Source of the DNA: Chitinophagaceae bacterium | GTDB lineage: Bacteria > Bacteroidota > Bacteroidia > Chitinophagales > Chitinophagaceae | Assembly (NCBI GenBank): GCA_947476485.1 | Contig: CANJQU010000028.1 | Span: forward strand, 1-41,945 | Reading direction: 5' to 3' | DNA length: 41,945 bases | Shown here: positions 1 through 6,940 of the stretch, in pieces | Numbering within the stretch: position 1 is the first letter of the stretch | Layout: each line of letters opens with the position of its first letter | Made by a program: the position numbers and the translations under genes | The notes under the pieces: model-generated | Seen by the model: the letters and a program-made list of their open reading frames with translations, nothing else | Database searches by the model: none | Told to the model about the DNA's origin: nothing

Positions 1-2
1 AA

Positions 3-473
3 AATGATAACTCTATCAACGGGAATATTTCATGTACCTATTATTTCTATAATGATGAGGGCAAAATAAAAACTGAGGACTATGTAAAATATTGCATAGT
101 TAACGACCAAATGAAAAATATTCGGCGAGATAGTCTAGAATATTTTTTTTACAAAGGCTTCTCATATAGGGCAACGAATATATCAAACAATAAATACAAC
201 TATTTCAATAATGGATATGGTATCGTTTATAGTATGCTTGACGACATTTTTTCCATTGATACTTTCTTTCTTAATAATAACCAACAAGTAGTAAAGCACA
301 TGAAATACATAAATAATGAATGTGTTCAAAATGAAGTATATTACTTCGGAATAAATAATAGAATAGAAAAAGTGGTTGCCAATTGTGTTATAAATGATGA
401 GACATTATATAAAATTGGAAAAGGAAGCAAAATTAATAAGATGGTATTTACTTACGTGTATGAGTGGGAATAA
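3..473 (+). CDS. Unknown protein, 5'-truncated by the window edge
   Basis: The reading frame is open from base 3 to the stop at 471-473, so the gene begins before the window. The ATG at 111 is internal: 36 sense codons precede it without a stop. The visible 156 residues are rich in Asn, Tyr, Ile and Lys, with many aromatic residues and repeated 'YNDEG/YYFG'-like turns. This loosely recalls secreted beta-rich repeat proteins, but I recognise no family. The DNA is strikingly AT-rich compared with the GC-rich genes that follow, which suggests recent acquisition. No membrane segment is visible and function is unknown. Confidence 0.6.
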   Translation, partial: NDNSINGNISCTYYFYNDEGKIKTEDYVKYCIVNDQMKNIRRDSLEYFFYKGFSYRATNISNNKYNYFNNGYGIVYSMLDDIFSIDTFFLNNNQQVVKHMKYINNECVQNEVYYFGINNRIEKVVANCVINDETLYKIGKGSKINKMVFTYVYEWE

Positions 474-515
474 CCAAGTTGAGATTGAGCATTACGATAA
501 AATATTAAAAGCCCA

Positions 516-620
516 GTTGAGCGTAGTGTTCCAAAATAAAAAACCTAACAGTTGGGCGTAGTCCCCCCCGTTGAGCGTAGTGTTCCAAAATAAAAAAGTA
601 ACGGTTGGGCGTAGTCTCCG
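516..620. repeat. Two tandem copies of a 54-bp unit
   Basis: The segment starting GTTGAGCGTAGTGTTCC at 516 recurs at 570. Both copies continue through an A-rich stretch into a (A/G)GTTGGGCGTAGTC half at 550 and 602. The two halves of each unit are themselves similar (TTGAGCGTAGT and TTGGGCGTAGT). The stretch is non-coding and lies between the truncated gene and the short phage-like ORF. Confidence 0.7.
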
Positions 621-631
621 ACGGAGTTTAT

Positions 632-676
632 CCCGATAGCTATCGGGGTCCTGGCGGACACCAATCTTCAGATTGG
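632..676. repeat. Two adjacent palindromes
   Basis: CCCGATAGCTATCGGG at 632-647 is a perfect 16-bp palindrome. It is followed by CCAATCT-tc-AGATTGG at 661-676, a 7-bp stem with a 2-base loop. No U-tract follows, so a terminator is not indicated. They look like remnants of intergenic palindromic repeats. Confidence 0.55.
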
Positions 677-727
677 CGAAAACAAAGAATGATAAACAAA
701 AAGTGAGACCGATAAAACAATAAATCT

Positions 728-973
728 ATGGACACACTAAACTATGATGCACACAACATACTACTGAACGGGCAGCCCTACCCCCTGGCATCGGTGCGGC
801 CCATCTACCCCACCTTTTCGGGAGATAATACCGTATCGTTATTATTTCCCTGGTGGTGCAACAGCTATCTGTGGCGCGGAGATGTCACCCGCCTCATCAA
901 TGGCCAGACCGGCCTCCCCTTCACCTCCCTCACCGATTTCAAAACCTTCGCCAATGACCATTTTTATCACTAA
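728..973 (+). CDS. Short copy of the N-terminal domain of the phage-tail-like protein
   Basis: The 81-residue product is clearly homologous to residues 1-80 of the protein at 1527-2861. Both share MDTL, HNILLNGQPYP, the GDNT segment, FPWW, GDVT-LING and TDFK-FA. Similarity covers the whole short protein, which stops straight after the shared HFY motif where the paralogue continues into TDTFSGG. This is either a truncated duplicate (pseudogene) or an independently kept N-terminal module. Function is unknown. There is no signal peptide or membrane segment. The ATG at 728 matches the paralogue's start. Confidence 0.55.
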   Translation: MDTLNYDAHNILLNGQPYPLASVRPIYPTFSGDNTVSLLFPWWCNSYLWRGDVTRLINGQTGLPFTSLTDFKTFANDHFYH

Positions 974-1010
974 AAAATAAAACGCTAAACTTCTCGCAGA
1001 GGACTACGCT

Positions 1011-1094
1011 ACACACTCCCCTCCTTTTTTCAAGGAGGGGATGCTTAAAAGCATAGCGAAGCATGCTTTTAAGCTGGGGTGGTTGACTCGCGCA
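1011..1094 (-). repeat. Dispersed two-hairpin repeat, copy 1
   Basis: The stem CCCCTCCTT/AAGGAGGGG (1018-1026 with 1032-1040) is followed by a 12-bp stem GCTTAAAAGCAT/ATGCTTTTAAGC (1043-1054 with 1063-1074) and the tail CTGGGGTGGTTGACTCGCGC. A second copy in the opposite orientation lies at 22624-22707. The arms are conserved between copies. The middle stem differs in sequence but stays self-complementary. It is unlikely to be a terminator, as no U-run follows. Confidence 0.75.
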
Positions 1095-1413
1095 CTACAC
1101 ACCGCACAGGTGCGCAACAAACGAGCTAACCACATACAGTTTAAACACGCCCATAATCTGTGTTCGATAGCCCCTAAACTCGTCACAAAATGACCATAGT
1201 AGAACCGTAGCTGAAAACATGATGGTGCCTTTTTGGGTCGTGAGACGATTGATACGCTAAATTGAAACGATAAGTACATACGATTGACATTGCTAAATAG
1301 CAGCACTGTATAGAGTCAAAACCAGCACCATACCGCCCATTAGCGGACTGCGTTAACAGCGTATAGCCTCTTTTTTTGCGCGGAGCGATTCAAAAAAAGT
1401 CGCCTTTCTTTTG

Positions 1414-1448
1414 TTACTTTTCTTTTTGGCGAAGCAAAAGAAAAGTAA
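1414..1448. repeat. 13-bp perfect hairpin, AT-rich
   Basis: TTACTTTTCTTTT (1414-1426) pairs perfectly with AAAAGAAAAGTAA (1436-1448) across the loop TGGCGAAGC. Together with the flanking GCGCGGAGCGATTC tract it resembles small intergenic palindromes common in Bacteroidota genomes. The rest of the 974-1526 gap holds copy 1 of the two-hairpin repeat and no gene that I can support. Confidence 0.5.
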
Positions 1449-1526
1449 GGTAACTCTGGACAGGTCTGGCAGGAGTAATACGCTGCTGCAAGACCCTTTT
1501 TACAAGCAGTTAAAAAACTCAAAATC

Positions 1527-2861
1527 ATGGATACCTTATTCTTCGACACCCACAACATCCTGCTCAACGGGCAGCCCTACCCCTACAACTCCATTCGCCC
1601 CCGCTACCCCATAGTCACCGGCGACAACACCGCCGCCCTCTACTTCCCGTGGTGGCGCACCAATGCCATCTGGAGCGGCGATGTCACCCAGCTCATCAAC
1701 GGCATCACCAGCGCCCCCTTCACCGGCATCACCGACTTCAAAGCCTTTGCCGATGCCCATTTCTATACCGACACCTTCTCAGGCGGTATCATCTACCTCG
1801 GCACCTGGGATGCCTCCACCAATACCCCGTTCCTGGTCAACGGCACCGGCACAGCAGGCGATTTCTACATCACCTCCGTAGCCGGCTCTGTCGATTTTGG
1901 CGCCGGCAGCATCACCTTTGCTGTCGGCGACATTGTCATATACAATGGCACTATCTGGGAAAAAGCAGATTTCACCTCAATAACCGCCACCCTGCAGCAG
2001 GTCACAGATGCAGGCAGCACATCCACCCACAACCTCGGGATCGCCGGCCTGCTCGATCAGTCTGCCGCCGATGCCATATTATTCAATACCAATGGTTTCA
2101 CCGCAGAGCGCAGCGGGAATACAGTATACGATTCCAGCCTCAACCGGGCCAATGACAATTCCGGCAACATCAGTGTCGCGCCCGATGCCCGCACCCTCAG
2201 CGACAGCAGCGGCAACGTACGCTACAACTGGAACGCCAACCAGGTAAATGACGGCACCCCCACCATCTCCGCCAACTTCAACAGCCGGCGCCTCTATGCC
2301 AGCGATGGCTCACATCTGCTCGACTATTCCAACCCCGGCCTGCTGAAAGGCTACACCAAGATCATGGCCATGAACGCCGCCGGGCATCCTAATGTGGAAA
2401 TAGAAACCGAAGACAGTTCATACCCCAAAGTCAATGTGTATAACTACACCACGAACGTAGGCGTAGGGCTCCAATGTTCCGGTATCCCCTCCATCGTCAT
2501 GTACGACAATGCCGGCGCAGACTATATCCTGCTCCGTTGCAACAGCCTGCCCGGTTCCGGCCATCACGACATCAATTTCCAGGCAGCCAGCGGCACCGTA
2601 GCATTTCTCTCTGATATACCCGGTATCGGCAAAGGCAATTTCACAGCCACCGGCACCGCCACCACCACTGTATACAATATACCCCACGGGCTTGCGTTCA
2701 CCCCAACCTATGCCACCATCGTCGCAAAGAATGCCGCCACCGCCACCCTCCTGGCAGGCAGCTATTACCTTGCTTACGATGCCACCAACATTGTGATCAC
2801 ACTATTGGTAGCCACTGCCGGCACCCCGGCCATAGATATAGACTGGGTTGCCCTTCCATAA
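1527..2861 (+). CDS. Phage tail-fibre/structural-like protein
   Basis: The 444-residue product has no signal peptide. Several segments resemble phage tail-fibre and receptor-binding proteins. Residues ~87-150 read GGIIYLGTWDAST..., GTGTAGDFYITSVAG and ITFAVGDIVIYNGTIWEK, a module recurrent in tail and baseplate proteins. ATLQQVTDAG follows, and GTVAFLSDIP near residue 362 matches the 'GTVALTSDI' motif typical of fibre shafts. The C-terminus is a beta-rich GNFTATGTATTT domain. Residues 1-80 are shared with the short ORF at 728-973. Base composition is GC-rich with C-ending codons, unlike its neighbours. No other phage genes are visible, so this could be a prophage remnant, a domesticated fibre or an isolated cargo gene. 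Family assignment is by motif resemblance only. Confidence 0.65.
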   Translation: MDTLFFDTHNILLNGQPYPYNSIRPRYPIVTGDNTAALYFPWWRTNAIWSGDVTQLINGITSAPFTGITDFKAFADAHFYTDTFSGGIIYLGTWDASTNTPFLVNGTGTAGDFYITSVAGSVDFGAGSITFAVGDIVIYNGTIWEKADFTSITATLQQVTDAGSTSTHNLGIAGLLDQSAADAILFNTNGFTAERSGNTVYDSSLNRANDNSGNISVAPDARTLSDSSGNVRYNWNANQVNDGTPTISANFNSRRLYASDGSHLLDYSNPGLLKGYTKIMAMNAAGHPNVEIETEDSSYPKVNVYNYTTNVGVGLQCSGIPSIVMYDNAGADYILLRCNSLPGSGHHDINFQAASGTVAFLSDIPGIGKGNFTATGTATTTVYNIPHGLAFTPTYATIVAKNAATATLLAGSYYLAYDATNIVITLLVATAGTPAIDIDWVALP

Positions 2862-2865
2862 CCAC

Positions 2866-2898
2866 GGTGTGCCACACCTTTTTTGGGTGTGGCACACC
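2866..2898. terminator. Hairpin after the tail-like gene
   Basis: GGTGTGCCACACC (2866-2878) and GGTGTGGCACACC (2886-2898) form a perfect 13-bp stem with a T-rich loop, five bases after the stop codon at 2861. There is no U-tract after the stem on either strand. Termination is therefore plausible but unproven. It could instead be a palindromic repeat, since a related string GGTGGCACACCC occurs at 29703. Confidence 0.5.
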
Positions 2899-3474
2899 TA
2901 TGCTCACGCCTTAGCCCTTTTTAGGCGAAGGAGACGTGTGTGGCCCATCTATTCTAGCAAAACAAGATTATAACCAAACCCTTCCATCCCATAACCAAAA
3001 GGTGTTGGGCCGTGTTATTTTGCTTGCTACCTTTGTACCGCAAAAGAGCATTTTTCATCTTCCTTGGAAGGCCTTAGCGTTTTTTCTTTGCTGCCTTTGT
3101 GGTTAACCTTTTTTCGCATTAAACAAAGCACAATGCAATGTGAGCAAGAAATGAGCGCTTACGCAAGTAAACGCGCAACGCGCTGAGCAAGAAATGAGCA
3201 ATGATTTTTTATTAGTTGCTTGATTATCAATAACAAGTTGTGCAACAATGTTTTTTTCGGGAGAGTGTGCAATTGTTAGAACGATATAGTCCGCGAAATC
3301 CGTAGATCCGATAAATCCGCGATTCAGAAGTGTGATAAGAGTGTGATATTAATAGCCTGTACTGAGCAGCGCCGAAGTATGATATTTTTCGGCCATAGTT
3401 CATTGATTACCAACAAAAACCTGCGCAAACTTTTTTTTGAAAGAAACTGTGATATTTTTCACCTAGGCATCAGT

Positions 3475-3522
3475 TGTCTGAATCAAGAAAATCTTTTAAT
3501 CAGGAAAATCAAGGTTCAGACA
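3475..3522. repeat. TGTCTGAA-type inverted repeat, copy 1
   Basis: TGTCTGAA (3475-3482) and TTCAGACA (3515-3522) bracket an A/T-rich interior with GAAAATC on both arms. The reverse complement of the right part matches 32921-32963 over about 40 bases with few differences, so this is a dispersed family. Confidence 0.6.
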
Positions 3523-3523
3523 C

Positions 3524-3635
3524 GATGGGTAATAATGGGAAATGCAAATAACTATTAATATCAGCCACCACAAAGGCTTTCCGGAGAATCCAATGCCCCA
3601 TTTGTGAACTTTTTTTTATTGGGGCATGGGGCATT
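3524..3635 (+). repeat. Dispersed ~80-bp repeat ending in a GGGGCAT hairpin, copy 1
   Basis: From GATGGGTAATAATGGGAAAT (3524-3543) through TTAATATCAGCCAC to AATGCCCCAT (3592-3601), the sequence matches the reverse complement of 22022-22099. Here the last block also forms a hairpin, AATGCCCCAT (3592-3601) with ATGGGGCATT (3626-3635). It is non-coding. Confidence 0.65.
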
Positions 3636-3766
3636 CTTAGAGAAAACCAGGCTCGGCACTACTTGGGGATATGAAAATATACCCGGATATTATAGGCTCT
3701 GCAGGAAAATATTTTCAGTAGAATGTTAAAATTGTTCATCCTGTCACGCAGCAGGCGGGCATGCAG

Positions 3767-3774
3767 TATATTTG
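3767..3774 (+). promoter_or_regulatory. Bacteroidota -7 box upstream of the DUF4294 gene
   Basis: TATATTTG matches the Bacteroidota primary-sigma -7 consensus TAnnTTTG, 25 bases before the ATG at 3800. No good TTG -33 element sits 17-20 bases upstream, so confidence is moderate. Confidence 0.45.
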
Positions 3775-3799
3775 GTACACATGTTGATGTACAGAGATC

Positions 3800-4375
3800 A
3801 TGAAAAGAACAGCATCAGTTATTATCCTTACTTTTCTTACCGGCGCTTCTTATGCCCAGAACACGGCAGACACAGTGAAAAGCGATACCGCCTATAGCGT
3901 CCTGCTCAACACTATAAAAGTGACCGCTAAGTGGCGCAGCGATGAAGACCGCTACCACTACAACCAGATGAAATTCTATGTAACAACCATACTGCCCTAC
4001 CTGAACGCAGGAACACAGTTGTTCTACGACATTAATGCCAAGGAAAATGAGCCCGGTATAAGCAGAAAAGAGTGTCGCCGGTACATTCATTCCAGGGAGG
4101 ATGAAATGCGCACACAATTTGAAGACAAGGTGAAGGCGCTCAATGTGACCCAGGCGGTGTTACTGGTGAAATTGATAACGCGTCAAACGAACATGAACAT
4201 CTATAACATGTTAACTGAATTCAAAAACCCGCTTACAGCCGTTAAATGGCAGGTGTGGGCACGCGTAAATGGTATAAACCTGGACAGGAAGTATGACCCC
4301 TCAAAAGAGCCTGATCTTGAGAATATTATGCAGGAACTTGGCTACCCGTTGCCTGATAGTTATGCCGTTAATTAA
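3800..4375 (+). CDS. DUF4294 family protein, secreted
   Basis: The 191-residue product has an N-terminal signal peptide (residues 1-19, MKRTASVIILTFLTGASYA then QN), indicating export to the periplasm or envelope. The body carries DUF4294 hallmarks: the D-x-Y-H-Y-NQMKFYVT-I-PY segment (~50-70), LNVTQAVLLVKLITRQT (~115-131), and a WARVNGINLDRKYDP...EPDLENIM ending. DUF4294 is a Bacteroidota-restricted family of unknown biochemical function. The gene stands alone, with its own likely -7 box, and is followed by a 110-bp gap. The repeated 'KLI-RQT' helix is diagnostic in my recollection of the family. Confidence 0.75.
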   Translation: MKRTASVIILTFLTGASYAQNTADTVKSDTAYSVLLNTIKVTAKWRSDEDRYHYNQMKFYVTTILPYLNAGTQLFYDINAKENEPGISRKECRRYIHSREDEMRTQFEDKVKALNVTQAVLLVKLITRQTNMNIYNMLTEFKNPLTAVKWQVWARVNGINLDRKYDPSKEPDLENIMQELGYPLPDSYAVN

Positions 4376-4487
4376 TGACTAAAAATGAAAAAATGACGGA
4401 AAGTTAACCTCGTGTTATTCTGTTGCTATTTTTTCATAACATCGCATGCATAATCTAAATTGCCTATTGGAAATATAAGTTAATTTC

Positions 4488-4835
4488 ATGAAGAGGGCCC
4501 CTTATACACTACCGGAAGCAGAAAAGTTATGTACGGAATTCCAGCACCTTGTTGGAAAACGTTTTAATAAAGATAATGACACTACTATAACTTGTGTAGC
4601 CATTGCACCTTTTGATCAGAACAGCAAGAACAGGTTCACCATTTTTTACCTGTTATTTGATGATGCAGAAACTGCGCTAAGCCATGAATATAAAGGCCTG
4701 CTGTATGATGTGATCGTTATCGCCAGCTCACCACAGGACCGCAACGACCTTTTCCAGGAAGACATCTGCACCTGGACGTCTGTCAATGCCGATGTTCTTG
4801 CCGGTAGTAAAGTAAAAGCACAACCTCACGCTTAA
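4488..4835 (+). CDS. Hypothetical 115-residue cytoplasmic protein
   Basis: I do not recognise this protein. It lacks a signal peptide or membrane segment. Residues 1-30 look helical (TLPEAEKLCTEFQHLVGKRF). They are followed by alternating hydrophobic strands (TITCVAIAPF, RFTIFYLLFDD, LLYDVIVIAS) and a short polar tail, consistent with a small alpha/beta fold. Codon use and composition match neighbouring chromosomal genes. It ends just before a strong bidirectional terminator and converges with the T9SS cargo gene. Confidence 0.65.
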   Translation: MKRAPYTLPEAEKLCTEFQHLVGKRFNKDNDTTITCVAIAPFDQNSKNRFTIFYLLFDDAETALSHEYKGLLYDVIVIASSPQDRNDLFQEDICTWTSVNADVLAGSKVKAQPHA

Positions 4836-4853
4836 TAAGATATAAGCTCCTGA

Positions 4854-4891
4854 AAAGAGAAGAGCTTCCCGCGCAGGAAGCTCTTCTCTTT
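4854..4891. terminator. Bidirectional terminator between convergent genes
   Basis: AAAGAGAAGAGCTTCC (4854-4869) pairs perfectly with GGAAGCTCTTCTCTTT (4876-4891) across the 6-base loop CGCGCA. The A-rich and T-rich ends give short U-runs on both strands. It sits between the stop at 4835 (+) and the stop at 4925 (-). Confidence 0.85.
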
Positions 4892-4924
4892 CTAAACCGC
4901 CCCGATGCACCGGGCCGTATAAAA

Positions 4925-6562
4925 TTATTTTTTGATCTGGAATTTGAAGGTTTCTTTGCTGCCGTCAGTATCACGGAACACTACAAAGTAATTGCCTTCA
5001 GGTAAATAAGACAGGTCGCTCTCATAGTGGCTCAGGTTATTGATATCCTCATGGAGTATGCCCTGGCCATAGATGTTGTAAACATCCATCTTCATAACCA
5101 CAGGCTTGCCCCAGTCCACATTAAGCATACCGGTTGTCGGATTTGGATAAACCTTGATAGCGCCATGATTGATATCGTCAACGTCCAGCAGCGAAATATA
5201 CAGTGTATTTGAAGGTGCAGAATTACAGTTACCCGTATCCCTGATCGCATAATAGTAACCCAGCATCAGGGGGTGGAATGTCTGGCCTATGGCGCCCGGT
5301 ATGATGTTGCCGTTATAATACCACGTATATGTTCCGGAAGTATTAGCAACCAGCAGATTGCCGATAAGTGAGATAAGCGGCGCTACCGGGGTACTGTCGC
5401 GGATCATGATAACAGAAGTACTGTTAACTGTGTCATTGAAATAACAACCGCCGTCCGTAGTGTTCACCTGGAGGGTCATTATGTCGCCGTTGTTGAATAC
5501 ATGCGTAAACGTAGGAGAGGTTGTTGCGGTGGAAACGCCGTTCACAAGCCAGTTGAACTCCGGCGCTGTGCCAAAATCCATGTAGGTAGCCGTAAAGGTT
5601 ACCGGGGAATCGAGGCAGCCCGGATTAGCGCCATAGGTCAACAACACACTTACTGTAGGGTCCTGCAAAGGAATTACAGTCATCGTAATGATATTTGAAA
5701 CCGTTGTGTGGTTTACAACACATGGCTCGGGATCAGTGAGTATACAGTATACTTTATCCCCGTCGTGCAGGCTGTCTGTAATAAATATTGGCCCCACAGC
5801 GCTCGGGAAGCTGGAAGTATCCACATACCAGGCAATGGAATAACCTGCAAGCCCCGGTGCGTATACTATCGCAGTAAATGTATCGAGCGTTCCGAAGCAG
5901 ATCGGGTTACGGCTTGCGTAGATAGAGTCGGTAGCGGTCAGGGAATCATGAATGATCGGCACCTGGAAGGAGAACGCAGAATCCGTAGGAAAAGCACATG
6001 GTGAATTGGACACCAGCAGCAGTGACACCGTATCACCGGCATTGAAATGCCGTGTAATGGTAGCGCTGTCCGCACCGGCGATGGGCGAATTGTTGATCAT
6101 CCATTGATAGGTCGGGCTTGTACCGCCATTCACCGGATAGGCTGTAAATGTTAGTGGGGTAGCACCGCAACCCGGGTTACTTCCGCTCGTAAGAGAAATA
6201 AGCACCCGCGGTGGTATCGTATTGCTGCGATGAACAATGATCACGTTTGACTTTGCACTATCCAGCAGTCCGAGGTCATTGATGTATAATATCTCGCAAT
6301 ACACACTATCTCCGTCATTAAGCGCCGTGGTGTAAAACGTATCGATGATCACTCCGGTAAACACGTTGTTTGTATACCAGTGGTACTCAGTAGTTGAAAA
6401 AGTATCGTTGCTTTGCACGGCGGTAAAGGTGAGCTGAATACCCGGGCAAGTGGTGTCTGTTCCATAGGGAAGATAGATACTTACAGAATCTAAAACCTGC
6501 GCTCCGGCGGCACCATGAAGACCTAAACACAGCAAAAAGAAAAGAGTAAATTTACGTAGCAT
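4925..6562 (-). CDS. Ig-like repeat protein with T9SS C-terminal sorting domain
   Basis: The frame is open from 6631, but the start at 6562 gives a proper signal peptide (MLRKFTLFFLLCLGLHGAAGA, then QV) and a 545-residue protein. It contains four to five Ig-like repeats of about 85 residues. Each starts with a C-x-G/L-(5)-TFTA pattern and carries a W-x-(V/I)-N/D strand (YHWYTNN, YQWMINN, IAWYVD, FNWLVNG, YTWYYNG) and a late cysteine. The last ~85 residues are a type A sorting domain: IKVYPNPTTGML, then VYNIYGQGI, LPEGNYFVVF and the basic end FKFQIKK. Such proteins are exported by Sec, then by the type IX machinery, and anchored or released at the cell surface. The substrate or ligand is unknown; adhesion is plausible. 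Confidence 0.85.
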   Translation of the reverse strand: MLRKFTLFFLLCLGLHGAAGAQVLDSVSIYLPYGTDTTCPGIQLTFTAVQSNDTFSTTEYHWYTNNVFTGVIIDTFYTTALNDGDSVYCEILYINDLGLLDSAKSNVIIVHRSNTIPPRVLISLTSGSNPGCGATPLTFTAYPVNGGTSPTYQWMINNSPIAGADSATITRHFNAGDTVSLLLVSNSPCAFPTDSAFSFQVPIIHDSLTATDSIYASRNPICFGTLDTFTAIVYAPGLAGYSIAWYVDTSSFPSAVGPIFITDSLHDGDKVYCILTDPEPCVVNHTTVSNIITMTVIPLQDPTVSVLLTYGANPGCLDSPVTFTATYMDFGTAPEFNWLVNGVSTATTSPTFTHVFNNGDIMTLQVNTTDGGCYFNDTVNSTSVIMIRDSTPVAPLISLIGNLLVANTSGTYTWYYNGNIIPGAIGQTFHPLMLGYYYAIRDTGNCNSAPSNTLYISLLDVDDINHGAIKVYPNPTTGMLNVDWGKPVVMKMDVYNIYGQGILHEDINNLSHYESDLSYLPEGNYFVVFRDTDGSKETFKFQIKK

Positions 6563-6940
6563 AAATAAAATTTTAAGCCCCTCACCTATGTGAACGGATA
6601 GAATTAGTTTGTGTAAAAATAACATATTCATTGAATAATGTAAAAGATTTTAGCTTGATTTTCTTTTTAGTACCCGATCCTGTCTCGGCCATCAAATATT
6701 TACGAAATCAGCATATTATTCAGGGTCATAAAATAGCAACAAGATTGTTATCGGGACTTTGAACAATTGGTGGTGGTTTGTACCGAATTTAATTAAGAAT
6801 GTTATAAATTTACCCAAAAATGAATTTGACACCCTGTTATTCAGGATTCGATCCATTTATAATTTCAACTTAAATATTTTGATTGCGTTGCATATATAAC
6901 ATATATTCACGCTCAAATAACAAAATCAGAACGATTCTTT
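6563..6940. other. Divergent intergenic region
   Basis: This AT-rich 378-bp region lies between the leftward Ig-like cargo and the rightward histidine kinase, so it should hold promoters for both. I see only imperfect -7 boxes (for example TAAATTTA near 6808), no exact TAnnTTTG with a correctly spaced TTG, and no gene. Confidence 0.4.

Larger units (their letters stand above)
2899..3799. other. Gene-free stretch with repeats
   Basis: This 0.9-kb stretch carries no supportable gene. It holds short degenerate repeats (GCTACCTTTGT/GCTGCCTTTGT near 3030-3100; GAGCAAGAAATGAGC twice near 3140-3200; 'ATCCG' repeats near 3297-3325). It also holds the TGTCTGAA hairpin repeat, the dispersed repeat at 3524-3635 and a likely promoter near 3767. 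A 71-codon frame at 3343-3558 runs through these repeats and is not credible. Confidence 0.5.

Noticed and set aside
1004-1306. Minus-strand 100-codon frame between the two phage-like ORFs
   Set aside because: It runs through the two-hairpin repeat, has no recognisable domain, and its composition is not protein-like.
3343-3558. 71-codon frame in the gap before the DUF4294 gene
   Set aside because: It spans two dispersed repeats and has no coding-like features.
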